Positions 1 to 7,473 of a stretch of 17,333 nucleotides of DNA are shown here, one piece after another; position 1 is the stretch's first letter, and each line of letters opens with the position of its first letter. This DNA is from JBGSYJ01 sp041748075. Its GTDB lineage: Bacteria > Acidobacteriota > Thermoanaerobaculia > Gp7-AA8. A program made the position numbers and the translations under genes. The notes under the pieces are model-generated. The model searched no databases. It worked only from the letters and a program-made list of their open reading frames with translations, and was not told where the DNA came from. The stretch is from NCBI GenBank assembly GCA_041748075.1, contig JBGTDX010000030.1, positions 1 through 17,333 of the forward strand, written 5' to 3'.

Positions 1-1
1 G

Positions 2-175
2 TTCGAGAACGCCCTGCGTCGTTTCAAAAGGAAGTGCGAAAAGTCGGGAATTCTCTCTGAGCTGAAGAAGCGTCAGCACTATGAAAAGCCGAGCACCAAG
101 CGAAAGCGGAAAGCAATCGCGGCTCGCAAGAAAGTGCTTCGAAAGCTTGCTGAAGAACGACGTTCCGCTTATTGA
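2..175 (+). CDS. rpsU: 30S ribosomal protein S21, 3' end (partial)
   Basis: The last 57 codons and the stop of small-subunit protein S21 are present; the start lies before the window. The translation begins FENALRRFKRKCEKSGILSE and ends in a Lys/Arg-rich tail (STKRKRKAIAARKK...). The RFKR..EKSGIL stretch and basic helical tail are typical of S21, which binds the 30S platform near the 3' end of 16S rRNA and helps initiation. S21 is usually about 65-70 residues, so only some ten residues are missing. It leads a rpsU-mutS2-dnaG-rpoD cluster and is separated from mutS2 by a terminator, much as E. coli has a terminator between rpsU and dnaG. Identification is firm. Confidence 0.93.
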   Translation, partial: FENALRRFKRKCEKSGILSELKKRQHYEKPSTKRKRKAIAARKKVLRKLAEERRSAY

Positions 176-212
176 CATCCTGACTGACACGTTTTCGGGT
201 ATCGCAACACAA

Positions 213-236
213 GGGGCTCTCCGAGCCCCTTTTTTT
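213..236 (+). terminator. Intrinsic terminator between rpsU and mutS2
   Basis: A perfect 7-bp stem GGGGCTC / GAGCCCC with a TCC loop is followed at once by seven T. It lies 37 bases after the rpsU stop and only 22 bases before the mutS2 start. It therefore probably limits how much rpsU transcription continues into mutS2-dnaG-rpoD, giving more S21 than primase or sigma factor. Confidence 0.9.
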
Positions 237-258
237 ATGCCGGCATCTTCCTGATTTC

Positions 259-2622
259 ATGGATATCCAACTCAAGTCGCTCGAGCTCGATCGCGTTCTC
301 TCGCTGATCGCTCTGAACGCGCGAACCGGGCTTGGGCGGGCCATGGTCATGCTCAGACGTCCCGCCGATTCGCTGGCCGCCGCCGAACAGGCGCAGGGCA
401 AGCTCGCCGAGATGGTCCGCCTCTACCATCGCGACGGGCCCCTTCCATTCGGGGGCATCGTCGAAGTCAGCGCGCTCTTTGATTCCGACTCGGTACTCGA
501 GCTCAGTGATTCGTGGATCGTACTCCGTGCTGCCCGCGGCACCCAGGCTCTCCGCGAAGCTCTCACCCGTGGAGCCGATCCCCTTCCCCTGCTCGAGGAA
601 GTTGCGACCGGCATCGCAGACCTCGGCGCAGTGATCTCGAGCGTGGGCAGATTTTTCACGAGCGACGGAAAACTTCGGGAGGAGGCCTCGGCTGAGCTTC
701 GCTCAATACGGAGCCGCATGCAGGCGCGCCGCGCTGCAATTCAGAAAACATTGAACGACCTGATGAACCGCCAGGCCGATGCGATTCAGGAACCGCTGAT
801 TACTCTCCGGGGCGATCGCTACTGCATTCCCGTCCGCAGCGACCACCGCAACGCCGTTCCCGGAATACTTCATGAGCGTTCCGGCTCGGGCGCATCCATG
901 TTCATCGAGCCCCTGCCCGTGGTCGAAATGAACAATGATCTGGCCGAGCTCCTCATTCAGGAGAGAGAGGAGATCGCACGGATTACCCGTCACATCGCAA
1001 GGCTTCTTCTCGAGTCGGCGGACGACATCGAACGCTCGGTCGAGGTCGCCTCAGAGCTCGACGCAATCCAGGCGTGCGCAGTGACGTACATAGAACTCGA
1101 GTGCACGCGCCCACGCTTGAGTGAAGGTCGTGAGCTCCATCTCATTGATGGCAGGCATCCCCTGCTCGATCAGCGTCTGGCCGGACTTCGAGCGACGGCC
1201 TTCGGTGAAACCGACAGTGGATCGGTCGTACCGGTGACCTTCGAGCTCTCCGACGGGCGGACCGCTCTTCTCGTGAGCGGCCCGAACGCTGGTGGAAAAA
1301 CCGTCACTCTCAAGACAGCAGGCCTTCTCACGGCGATGGCTGCAAGCGGCCTCCCTGTTCCGGCTGCCGAAGGAACCGTGCTTCCGGTGGTCGACGGATT
1401 CCACGTACTCGTTGGTGATGACCAGGATGTACTCGAGCATCTCTCGACGTTCTCGGCCTACCTCAGCAGACTCCGGAAAGTGCTGGCCGAAGCGACACCC
1501 CGATCGCTGGTGCTCCTCGACGAGCTCGGCTCCGGAACGGATCCGGAGGAAGGTTCCGCGCTCGCAGCTTCGGTCATCGATCACCTGCTCTCGGTCGGTT
1601 GCCTCATGATCGTCACGACGCATCTATCCGCGCTGAAGAGTTTTGCGATTGCAGATGAGCGCATTACGAACGCATCGATGGAGTTCGACGCGGCCACCGG
1701 AGGGCCGACGTTCCGAATGATCGTCGGTGTTCCGGGTCGCAGCCGCGCCATCGAGGTCGCGGAACGGATGGGCCTTCCGCGAGCCGTGACGGACTCTGCA
1801 AGGGAGCGGCTGGGGGATCGCTACGGTGCGATCGACAACCTGCTTGCGAATCTACAGGAGACTCTGGCCGACGTCGTCCGTGAACGTGAGGAGTTGCGGC
1901 ATGCCCGCCTCGAGGCAACGCGGAACCTCGAGCAGATTCGTTCCGAGCGCGAGCAAGTCCAGGCCGAAAGAAAGAAGCTGTCGAAGTCCTATCGGGACGA
2001 GATCGTCAAACTGAAGGACGAGGTGACGCGCCGGCTGCAGATGGAGCTGCGCTCACTCCGCGAGAGCTCCGCTCAGAAGCTGGACGCCGGAGACGCTTAC
2101 GAAAGAGTCGTCGCTCCGCTATCGCGATTTCCCGAGCTCTCCCCTCCATCGGGTCCGATCAGAATAGGAGATCGGGTCGAACACAGACGTTTCGGAATGA
2201 CCGGCCAGGTGACCGCGATCGACGGAACCAGGGCGCGCCTCTCGGTCGGAGGCAAGAGCGTGCAGGCTGAGCTGGAAGATCTGTTTCCTGTCGAAGGAAC
2301 GCCTGCCGAAAAGAAAAAACAGAAGCGTGCGGTCGCATCGTCGTCTGCCGAAGCGTCGGAGTCGTCCGAGCCCCAGATTTCTTCCGAGCTCAATCTGATT
2401 GGTCAGCGGGTCGACGACGCCCTTGACGAGTCGGACCGTTTTCTCGACCGGAGCCTGATGGAAGGACGAGGGGCAGTGCGTCTGATTCACGGGTTCGGGA
2501 CCGGGGCGCTTCGGACGGCCCTGCGCGAGCATCTCACAAACCATCCGGCCGTGCGATCGTGGCGCAAGGGAAACGAGCGCGAAGGTGGCGACGGAGCGAC
2601 GATCGCCCTGCTCGATATCTGA
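259..2622 (+). CDS. mutS2: Endonuclease/ribosome-rescue ATPase MutS2
   Basis: The 787-residue product has the MutS2 layout and length: an N-terminal core (LELDRVLSLIA), a clamp/coiled region, the ABC-type ATPase and a C-terminal Smr domain. Walker A is GPNAGGKT at residues 341-348; Walker B is LVLLDELGSGTD with D421-E422. A Lys/Glu-rich coiled coil covers about 515-600. The Smr domain (about 709-787) keeps HGFGTG at 744-749, but its first motif reads LNLIG (711-715) where LDLRG or LDLHG is usual. MutS2 was first tied to suppression of recombination; in Bacillus it also acts on collided ribosomes. There is no convincing Shine-Dalgarno sequence before the ATG; an upstream ATG at 237 is out of frame and stops after five codons. 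It is 31 bases from dnaG, so probably co-transcribed. Identification is firm; which cellular role dominates is not visible. Confidence 0.95.
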   Translation: MDIQLKSLELDRVLSLIALNARTGLGRAMVMLRRPADSLAAAEQAQGKLAEMVRLYHRDGPLPFGGIVEVSALFDSDSVLELSDSWIVLRAARGTQALREALTRGADPLPLLEEVATGIADLGAVISSVGRFFTSDGKLREEASAELRSIRSRMQARRAAIQKTLNDLMNRQADAIQEPLITLRGDRYCIPVRSDHRNAVPGILHERSGSGASMFIEPLPVVEMNNDLAELLIQEREEIARITRHIARLLLESADDIERSVEVASELDAIQACAVTYIELECTRPRLSEGRELHLIDGRHPLLDQRLAGLRATAFGETDSGSVVPVTFELSDGRTALLVSGPNAGGKTVTLKTAGLLTAMAASGLPVPAAEGTVLPVVDGFHVLVGDDQDVLEHLSTFSAYLSRLRKVLAEATPRSLVLLDELGSGTDPEEGSALAASVIDHLLSVGCLMIVTTHLSALKSFAIADERITNASMEFDAATGGPTFRMIVGVPGRSRAIEVAERMGLPRAVTDSARERLGDRYGAIDNLLANLQETLADVVREREELRHARLEATRNLEQIRSEREQVQAERKKLSKSYRDEIVKLKDEVTRRLQMELRSLRESSAQKLDAGDAYERVVAPLSRFPELSPPSGPIRIGDRVEHRRFGMTGQVTAIDGTRARLSVGGKSVQAELEDLFPVEGTPAEKKKQKRAVASSSAEASESSEPQISSELNLIGQRVDDALDESDRFLDRSLMEGRGAVRLIHGFGTGALRTALREHLTNHPAVRSWRKGNEREGGDGATIALLDI

Positions 2623-2653
2623 TTCGCATACACTTCGAAGGAGCGATCTCACT

Positions 2654-4390
2654 TTGGCATTTATCGATCTCAACGACGCAATCATCGCCCAGGTCCGGCA
2701 GTCGGCAGACCTGGTGGAGTTCGTCAGCCAGGTCACGCCGCTCAAGCCTGCCGGGAAGAGCCATAAAGGTCTCTGTCCATTCCATCGCGAGAAGACTCCG
2801 TCGTTTCAGGTTGATCGGGATAAGGGCCTGTTCTATTGCTTCGGCTGCGGGACGGGCGGTGACATTTTCAAATTTCTCATCCTGACCGAGCGGTTCACCT
2901 TTCCCGAAGCCGTCGAGCATGTCGCCAACCGAGTCGGCATCAAGCTTCCGACGAAGAAGCGCACCGGGAAAGATGATGAAAGGGAAGACGTCCTGGGCGC
3001 GCTCGAACAAGCCGCCGCGGGATTCCACCAGGCCATGAGCTGGACGCCGAACGCGGCCGACTCCTACCTCCGCAAGCGAAACATCAGCACTGAGATCCGG
3101 GAAAAGTACGGCTTCGGATATGCTCCGGACTCGTGGGACTTCCTGCTCTCGCGACTGGGTGGCAAGTACTCCATCCAGCAACTCGAAGCCGCAGGCCTGG
3201 TCCTTCCGCGGAAGGGTGGCGGCGGCCACTACGACCGGTTCAGAAACCGCCTGATGATTCCGATTCACTCGGACGCCGGTTCGCTCATTGGCTTCGGCGG
3301 CCGTACCCTAGACGGCAGCGATCCCAAGTATCTGAACTCGCCGGAATCCGTGGTCTTCAACAAATCCAACCTGCTCTACAACCTCCATCGTGCAAAAGAT
3401 GCGATTCGCCGAAGCACACGCGCGATCCTCGTCGAAGGATACTTCGACGCCATCGCGCTGGATCACGCGGGCGTGCCGGGAGTCGTTGCGTCGATGGGGA
3501 CCTCCCTCACGCCGGGCCAGGCCTCGCTGCTCAGAAGGTACGCCCGGCGGGTCGTCATCGCGTACGATGGAGACGACGCCGGACGGAGCGCGGCACTTCG
3601 GGGAGCTCCAATCCTCCTTTCCGCCGGTTTGTCGGTGGACATCCTGGACGTGGGAAGGGGAAACGACCCCGACACTCTGATCCAGAAGGAAGGCCTTCAG
3701 GCTTTCATGGATGCGCTCGCTGGCGTGCAGGACGTATTTTCCTTTGCCCTGGGGGAATGGGTGTCGAATCCATCCGGGCTCTCGACTCAGGAAAAGAGCG
3801 CACATCTCGAGGCGTTCGTGCCGCTGCTGGGCGCCGTGGCCGACCCCGTGACGCGGAATGATGCGGCCCAGCGCGTGGCCGACGGGCTGCGCCTGGAGTT
3901 CGAGACCATCTGGTCCCGCGTGCGCACCAGGGGGACCCGGACAGCGGAGCGTCAGACGTCGGCTCCGATCTCCACAGGCGAGCGGCAACTCCTCGGAGCA
4001 TTGCTCCAGGGAAAACTGCCATCGGCGTATTTTGGAAAGCTGCAGGACGATTTTTTTGAGGATCCGTCATGCAAAACGATCTTCGGGGTTGTAAATCAGC
4101 GAATTTCCGAGGGGCAAGCCCTTGATTTTTCAGAGATTGCGACCCAACTTAGGAGTGAAGCCGACCTCACGAGGCTGTCCGAGCTCGCTCTGAGCGACGA
4201 TTCGGATGGCTACGACCTCAAGGCTCTGGAGAACACGATCCGCTTAATGGAACGCCGCCTTCTCGACCGCCGGCTCAGGGAAATTCAAATCGGGATACAG
4301 GAGGCGACTCTCCACGGTGACCTCCAGAGGGAACACTCGCTTCTCATGCAGAAGAATGAGCTCTCGAAACAGCTGCACGCGCTGAAATAA
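2654..4390 (+). CDS. dnaG: DNA primase DnaG
   Basis: DnaG makes the RNA primers for chromosome replication and works with the replicative helicase. I place the start at TTG 2654 (578 residues): it has AAGGAG at 2638-2643 ten bases upstream, and the protein then begins (M)AFIDLNDAIIAQVRQSADLV, which matches DnaG N termini. An in-frame ATG at 2585 would overlap mutS2 and add 23 unlike residues. The CHC2 zinc finger uses C41, H44, C62 and C65 (CPFH...YCFGCG). The Toprim core shows EGYFD (E261-D265) and DGDDAG (D305, D307, D308), the metal-binding residues. The C-terminal part (about 430-578) is the less conserved helicase-binding region. No terminator follows; rpoD starts 165 bases on. Confidence 0.96.
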   Translation: MAFIDLNDAIIAQVRQSADLVEFVSQVTPLKPAGKSHKGLCPFHREKTPSFQVDRDKGLFYCFGCGTGGDIFKFLILTERFTFPEAVEHVANRVGIKLPTKKRTGKDDEREDVLGALEQAAAGFHQAMSWTPNAADSYLRKRNISTEIREKYGFGYAPDSWDFLLSRLGGKYSIQQLEAAGLVLPRKGGGGHYDRFRNRLMIPIHSDAGSLIGFGGRTLDGSDPKYLNSPESVVFNKSNLLYNLHRAKDAIRRSTRAILVEGYFDAIALDHAGVPGVVASMGTSLTPGQASLLRRYARRVVIAYDGDDAGRSAALRGAPILLSAGLSVDILDVGRGNDPDTLIQKEGLQAFMDALAGVQDVFSFALGEWVSNPSGLSTQEKSAHLEAFVPLLGAVADPVTRNDAAQRVADGLRLEFETIWSRVRTRGTRTAERQTSAPISTGERQLLGALLQGKLPSAYFGKLQDDFFEDPSCKTIFGVVNQRISEGQALDFSEIATQLRSEADLTRLSELALSDDSDGYDLKALENTIRLMERRLLDRRLREIQIGIQEATLHGDLQREHSLLMQKNELSKQLHALK

Positions 4391-4555
4391 TTATTGTCCT
4401 CCTATGCTTACGTGGGTGTCCTCTTCAGATGTCCTGGCTGGCCGGCCGAGCGCGTCTCGACCGTCGAGCCAGGGCCTTGGAAAAGGTCCGCAGATCGAAA
4501 CCGCCGTCGAAGGGGCGTTTACACGCGCTACCGCACGCGAAGGAGCGAATGAACG
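4391..4555 (+). other. dnaG-rpoD intergenic spacer
   Basis: 165 bases with no gene and no terminator. I see no promoter good enough to call, though the length would allow an internal one. GAAGGAG at 4539-4545 is the Shine-Dalgarno sequence of rpoD. An ATG at 4549 begins a 17-codon overlapping frame but sits only three bases from that motif, so the ATG at 4556 is the start. Confidence 0.5.
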
Positions 4556-6313
4556 ATGACACGTCTACGAACGCCGAGTCTCGACCTGGAATCCATCGAT
4601 GAGGGGGTCGGCGATTTGAGCGTAGAAGAAAAGTACGTCGAGGTTAAGCAGTTGATTGTCATCGGCAAGGAGAAAGGGTTTCTTCTCTACGATGAGATCT
4701 ACGAAACACTACCGGAAGAGGTTACGAGCCTGCCGGAGGAGCTCGACGAAATTTACATCCGCTTCAACGATCTCGGCATCGAAGTCGTGGACGACACAGA
4801 CAAAATCCCGACTCCGAAGGAAATCACAATCGACGGAGCTGTCGAGGACAAGGAAGTCGACCAGCGGGAAGAAGTTCAGGCCGACATCGTCGCAGCTGCG
4901 GCGGGCGTGATCGACAAGACCAATGACCCCGTGCGGATGTATCTGCGCGAAATGGGGACGGTCAAGCTCCTGGACCGCGAGGGAGAGGTCGAGATCGCCA
5001 AGCGAATCGAAAAGGGCGAGCGAAGGGTCTACAAAGCTCTGTCGCAGAACCGGATCATTCTCGAGGAGATCCTCAAGATCAACGAGAGCGCAAAGAAGGA
5101 TCCGAAGGTCATCAAGGAAATGGTCAATCTGGCCAACGATGACGACGAGGATGCCGAGCAGTTCGAGGCGCGCATTGCCAGCAGCACGGATAGCAAAATC
5201 GCCGAGATCATGGGGATCTTCGAGCAGATTGCCAAGCTCGACAAGAAAATCAAAGAAGCGAAGGTCACGCCGAAGAACATCGAGAAGGCCAAAGTGGATC
5301 TGGCCAACCTGATGCGCCGCGTCGACTTCACACCCCAGACGCGCAACCGGATGATCAACAAGCTCCGCGATATCGACAGCGACCTTGCGCAGGCCTCGGC
5401 TATGATCCGCAAGGATGAGCAGTCCCTCAAGCGGGAGAAAGACAAGACCCGCAAAGACTTCTACAAGCGGCGCGTCGGCAAATATCAGGAGAAGCTGCAG
5501 GAGCTCGAGGGCACCTTCGGTACCTCTCACGATGACATCAAAAGGACCATCCGGGAGATCAGGCAGGGCGAGGAAGAGGCGGATCAGGCCAAGCAGGAGC
5601 TCATCGTCGCGAACCTCCGTCTCGTGGTCTCCATCGCCAAGAAATACACCAACCGGGGACTCCAGTTTCTCGACCTCATTCAGGAAGGCAACATCGGTCT
5701 CATGAAGGCCGTCGAGAAGTTCGAATACCGGCGCGGTTACAAGTTCTCCACCTACGCGACCTGGTGGATCCGTCAGGCCATCACCCGCGCGATCGCGGAT
5801 CAGGCACGGACCATTCGAATCCCGGTCCACATGATCGAGACCATCAACAAGCTGACCCGCACATCACGCTCGCTCGTTCAGGAACTCGGCAGAGAACCGG
5901 CAGCGGAGGAGATCGCCAAGCGGATGGACATGCCGGTGTCGAAAGTTCGCAAGATCATGAAGATCGCCCAGGAGCCGATCTCCCTCGAGACGCCGATCGG
6001 CGAAGAGGAAGATTCGCATCTGGGGGATTTCATCGAGGATCGTGGCGTGGTGTCCCCCATCGATCATGTGATCGTGGCGAACCTCAAGGAGCAGACTGGA
6101 AAGGTTCTGCGCACGTTGACGCCTCGCGAGGAGCAGGTGCTCAAGATGCGATTCGGTGTCGGAGACGGCTCCGAGCACACACTCGAAGAGGTCGGTCGTT
6201 CTTTCAATGTGACGCGCGAGCGAATTCGCCAGATCGAATCCAAAGCGCTGAGAAAGCTGCGTCATCCGTCGCGCTCGAAGAAGCTTCGTCCTTTTCTCGA
6301 CTCGACGTTTTAA
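4556..6313 (+). CDS. rpoD: RNA polymerase primary sigma factor (sigma-70)
   Basis: The 585-residue product carries all regions of a primary sigma factor, which directs RNA polymerase to housekeeping promoters. Region 1.1 is about 20-80 (KQLIVIGKEKGFLLYDEI), and region 1.2 starts at about 123 (DPVRMYLREMG). A charged non-conserved insert of roughly 190 residues follows, with many Lys/Glu. Region 2 starts near 345 and includes the -10-recognition helix FSTYATWWIRQAITRAI; region 3 carries IRIPVHMIETINKL. Region 4.2 (about 540-573) has the -35 helix-turn-helix TLEEVGRSFNVTRERIRQIE. The full region 1.1 and the length separate it from alternative sigma factors. The start is fixed by GAAGGAG at 4539-4545. 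It is the last gene of the operon. TTGACA/TATAAT-like promoters seen elsewhere in this window fit this protein's conserved DNA-contact helices. Confidence 0.97.
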   Translation: MTRLRTPSLDLESIDEGVGDLSVEEKYVEVKQLIVIGKEKGFLLYDEIYETLPEEVTSLPEELDEIYIRFNDLGIEVVDDTDKIPTPKEITIDGAVEDKEVDQREEVQADIVAAAAGVIDKTNDPVRMYLREMGTVKLLDREGEVEIAKRIEKGERRVYKALSQNRIILEEILKINESAKKDPKVIKEMVNLANDDDEDAEQFEARIASSTDSKIAEIMGIFEQIAKLDKKIKEAKVTPKNIEKAKVDLANLMRRVDFTPQTRNRMINKLRDIDSDLAQASAMIRKDEQSLKREKDKTRKDFYKRRVGKYQEKLQELEGTFGTSHDDIKRTIREIRQGEEEADQAKQELIVANLRLVVSIAKKYTNRGLQFLDLIQEGNIGLMKAVEKFEYRRGYKFSTYATWWIRQAITRAIADQARTIRIPVHMIETINKLTRTSRSLVQELGREPAAEEIAKRMDMPVSKVRKIMKIAQEPISLETPIGEEEDSHLGDFIEDRGVVSPIDHVIVANLKEQTGKVLRTLTPREEQVLKMRFGVGDGSEHTLEEVGRSFNVTRERIRQIESKALRKLRHPSRSKKLRPFLDSTF

Positions 6314-6331
6314 GTCTCGACGACACCCAAG

Positions 6332-6358
6332 AGGCCGCGGCGATTGCCGCGGCCTTTC
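6332..6358 (+). terminator. Intrinsic terminator after rpoD
   Basis: A perfect 10-bp stem AGGCCGCGGC / GCCGCGGCCT with loop GATT, followed by a short T-rich tail (TTCTC), begins 18 bases after the rpoD stop. It closes the rpsU-mutS2-dnaG-rpoD operon and separates it from the phhA promoter eleven bases further on. Confidence 0.88.
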
Positions 6359-6368
6359 TCGTGTCCGG

Positions 6369-6404
6369 TTGACACACCCCGTCGCATCTTCCACAATACT
6401 TCCC
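6369..6404 (+). promoter_or_regulatory. Promoter of the phhA leader
   Basis: A perfect -35 TTGACA (6369-6374), a 17-base spacer and CACAAT (6392-6397, 4 of 6 matches to TATAAT) predict a start near 6404. The leader ORF begins at 6407, so the transcript would be almost leaderless, which fits the lack of a Shine-Dalgarno sequence before that ATG. Confidence 0.7.
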
Positions 6405-6406
6405 AG

Positions 6407-6475
6407 ATGATCTACGCCGCCGCCAGCAGCTCTTACTATTACGCGACCCCACATCCGGGCCGTGTGCGCTGCTGA
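6407..6475 (+). CDS. Tyrosine-rich leader peptide of phhA attenuator
   Basis: A 22-codon ORF lies between the promoter and the phhA gene. It encodes MIYAAASSSYYYATPHPG followed by RVRC. Four of 22 residues are Tyr and three are consecutive (TAC TAT TAC, 6434-6442). The next gene makes tyrosine, so charged tRNA-Tyr is the logical signal. CAGCAGC (6424-6430), just before the Tyr codons, is complementary to GCTGCTG (6468-6474) at the stop codon. CGGGCC (6456-6461) is complementary to the 5' half of the terminator. These are the parts of a classical translation-coupled attenuator. Translation would be leaderless. The peptide itself probably has no function beyond ribosome position. Confidence reflects pattern only; expression is untested. 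Confidence 0.72.
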   Translation: MIYAAASSSYYYATPHPGRVRC

Positions 6476-6546
6476 CGACTCCACACACAAATTCAAACCA
6501 TCAGTTCGAGGGCCCGTGAGACAAAACTCACGGGCCTTTTTGTTTT
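6456..6546 (+). terminator. Attenuator: antiterminator and terminator before phhA
   Basis: The terminator is a perfect 10-bp stem GGCCCGTGAG (6511-6520) / CTCACGGGCC (6527-6536) with loop ACAAAA and a TTTTTGTTTTT tail. Its 5' half can instead pair with CGGGCC at 6456-6461 (6 bp), and an adjacent GTGTG (6462-6466) / CACAC (6482-6486) stem would extend that antiterminator. A ribosome stalled at the Tyr codons would leave 6456-6466 free and block the terminator; one that reaches the stop at 6475 would cover it and let the terminator form. The gene begins 21 bases after the T run, so this terminator must be regulated or leaky. Confidence 0.78.
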
Positions 6547-6567
6547 TATCCGGAAAGGACAGGCCCG

Positions 6568-7299
6568 ATGCAGATAGCAGACTCCGGTACTCATGCTCGC
6601 GAAGACTTCATCATCGAACAGAACTGGTCAGCGTACTCAGCCGAGGAGCACAATGTGTGGCAGTTGTTGTTCGAACGCCGCATGGCTCAGCTTCGCACGG
6701 TTGGAAGTCGCGCATATCTGGACGGTGCGGAGGCCATTGGGCTGGCCCCGAACACGGTTCCCGACCTTCGTTCGATCAACGCCAGGCTCGGCACGCGGAC
6801 GGGCTGGGCCGCCGTGCCGGTCAGCGGGTTCATCCCGGCCTCGGATTTTTTCCAGTTTCTTGCGGAACGGCGGTTCCCGACAACCGTCACCGTTCGGTCT
6901 CGCGATCGGATGGACTACGTGCCCGAGCCCGATATCTTCCATGACGTGTTCGGGCACGTGCCTCTCCATTCGATCGGCATTTTTGCCGACTTTCTCGAAC
7001 GATTCGGTCGCGTTGCGGCCGCGGCGAAAACGCCGGAGCAGGTCGAGAGGATGGCGCGTCTTTTCTGGTTCACCGTAGAGTTCGGTCTGATCCGGGAGGA
7101 GGGCCAGACGCGGGTATACGGGAGCGGCCTCATCTCATCCCAGGCCGACTGTCTCCATGCCCTAGGGGATGCCTGTGAACGGCGCGAGTTTTCCCTGGAC
7201 GGGGTCACCTCACAGTCCTTTCTGATAGATCAACTCCAGCCGGTGCTTTTTGTCATCGATTCGTTCGAACAGCTGTTCGAAGCGATTGAGCGGGCGTGA
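6568..7299 (+). CDS. phhA: Phenylalanine 4-monooxygenase
   Basis: A 243-residue monomeric-type aromatic amino acid hydroxylase. It uses Fe(II), tetrahydropterin and O2 to turn phenylalanine into tyrosine in the cytoplasm. The iron ligands are visible: H125 and H130 in DIFHDVFGHVPL, and E171 in FTVEFGL. Other family marks are PVSGFIPASDFFQFLAERRF (about 94-103 onward), VPEPD, and YGSGLISS, a pterin/substrate-side loop. The length suits the bacterial catalytic-domain-only form; there is no ACT domain. The start has GGAAAGGA at 6552-6559, eight bases upstream. Family members also include tryptophan hydroxylases, but bacterial ones are normally Phe-specific, and the Tyr-codon leader supports a tyrosine-forming enzyme. 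It seems to be monocistronic; no pterin-recycling gene adjoins. Confidence 0.94.
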   Translation: MQIADSGTHAREDFIIEQNWSAYSAEEHNVWQLLFERRMAQLRTVGSRAYLDGAEAIGLAPNTVPDLRSINARLGTRTGWAAVPVSGFIPASDFFQFLAERRFPTTVTVRSRDRMDYVPEPDIFHDVFGHVPLHSIGIFADFLERFGRVAAAAKTPEQVERMARLFWFTVEFGLIREEGQTRVYGSGLISSQADCLHALGDACERREFSLDGVTSQSFLIDQLQPVLFVIDSFEQLFEAIERA

Positions 7300-7330
7300 G
7301 GAAGCCTCGGGCTGATCTTAGAGAAATTCG

Positions 7331-7366
7331 TTGCAATAATTCCGGACAAAACCTATCATCAAAACA
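7331..7366 (+). promoter_or_regulatory. Predicted promoter downstream of phhA
   Basis: TTGCAA (7331-7336), a 17-base spacer and TATCAT (7354-7359, 5 of 6 matches to TATAAT) predict a start near 7366. The 15-codon ORF at 7370 would then be leaderless, the same layout as the phhA leader. Confidence 0.5.
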
Positions 7367-7369
7367 AGC

Positions 7370-7417
7370 ATGAACAACTCCTCTCGCAGTGCAATAAACA
7401 GCCGTGAGAATCGTTAG
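7370..7417 (+). CDS. Tiny leaderless ORF, possible leader peptide
   Basis: Fifteen codons, MNNSSRSAINSRENR, start about four bases after the predicted transcription start and end ten bases before a hairpin with a T-rich tail. Four residues are Asn, four Ser, three Arg. I do not recognise it. The promoter, leaderless ORF and terminator order copies the phhA attenuator, but no amino-acid gene follows, so it may be a relic, a small RNA with an incidental frame, or chance. Confidence 0.25.
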   Translation: MNNSSRSAINSRENR

Positions 7418-7426
7418 CTAGACAAG

Positions 7427-7456
7427 GAGCGGCACAGGCCGCTCGATGTTCTTTTT
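7427..7456 (+). terminator. Terminator-like hairpin
   Basis: A perfect 7-bp stem GAGCGGC / GCCGCTC, loop ACAG, then GATGTTCTTTTT. The T run is displaced by seven bases from the stem, which weakens the call. It could end phhA transcription or a roughly 90-base transcript from 7366. Confidence 0.5.
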
Positions 7457-7473
7457 CAACCGATTTCAGGTTC

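Noticed and set aside
2585..2653. Upstream ATG as the dnaG start
   Set aside because: It overlaps mutS2 and adds residues unlike DnaG N termini, whereas TTG at 2654 follows AAGGAG and gives a normal N terminus.
4549..4602. Seventeen-codon ORF overlapping the rpoD start
   Set aside because: Its ATG is only three bases from the Shine-Dalgarno sequence and the product is simply rpoD read in another frame.
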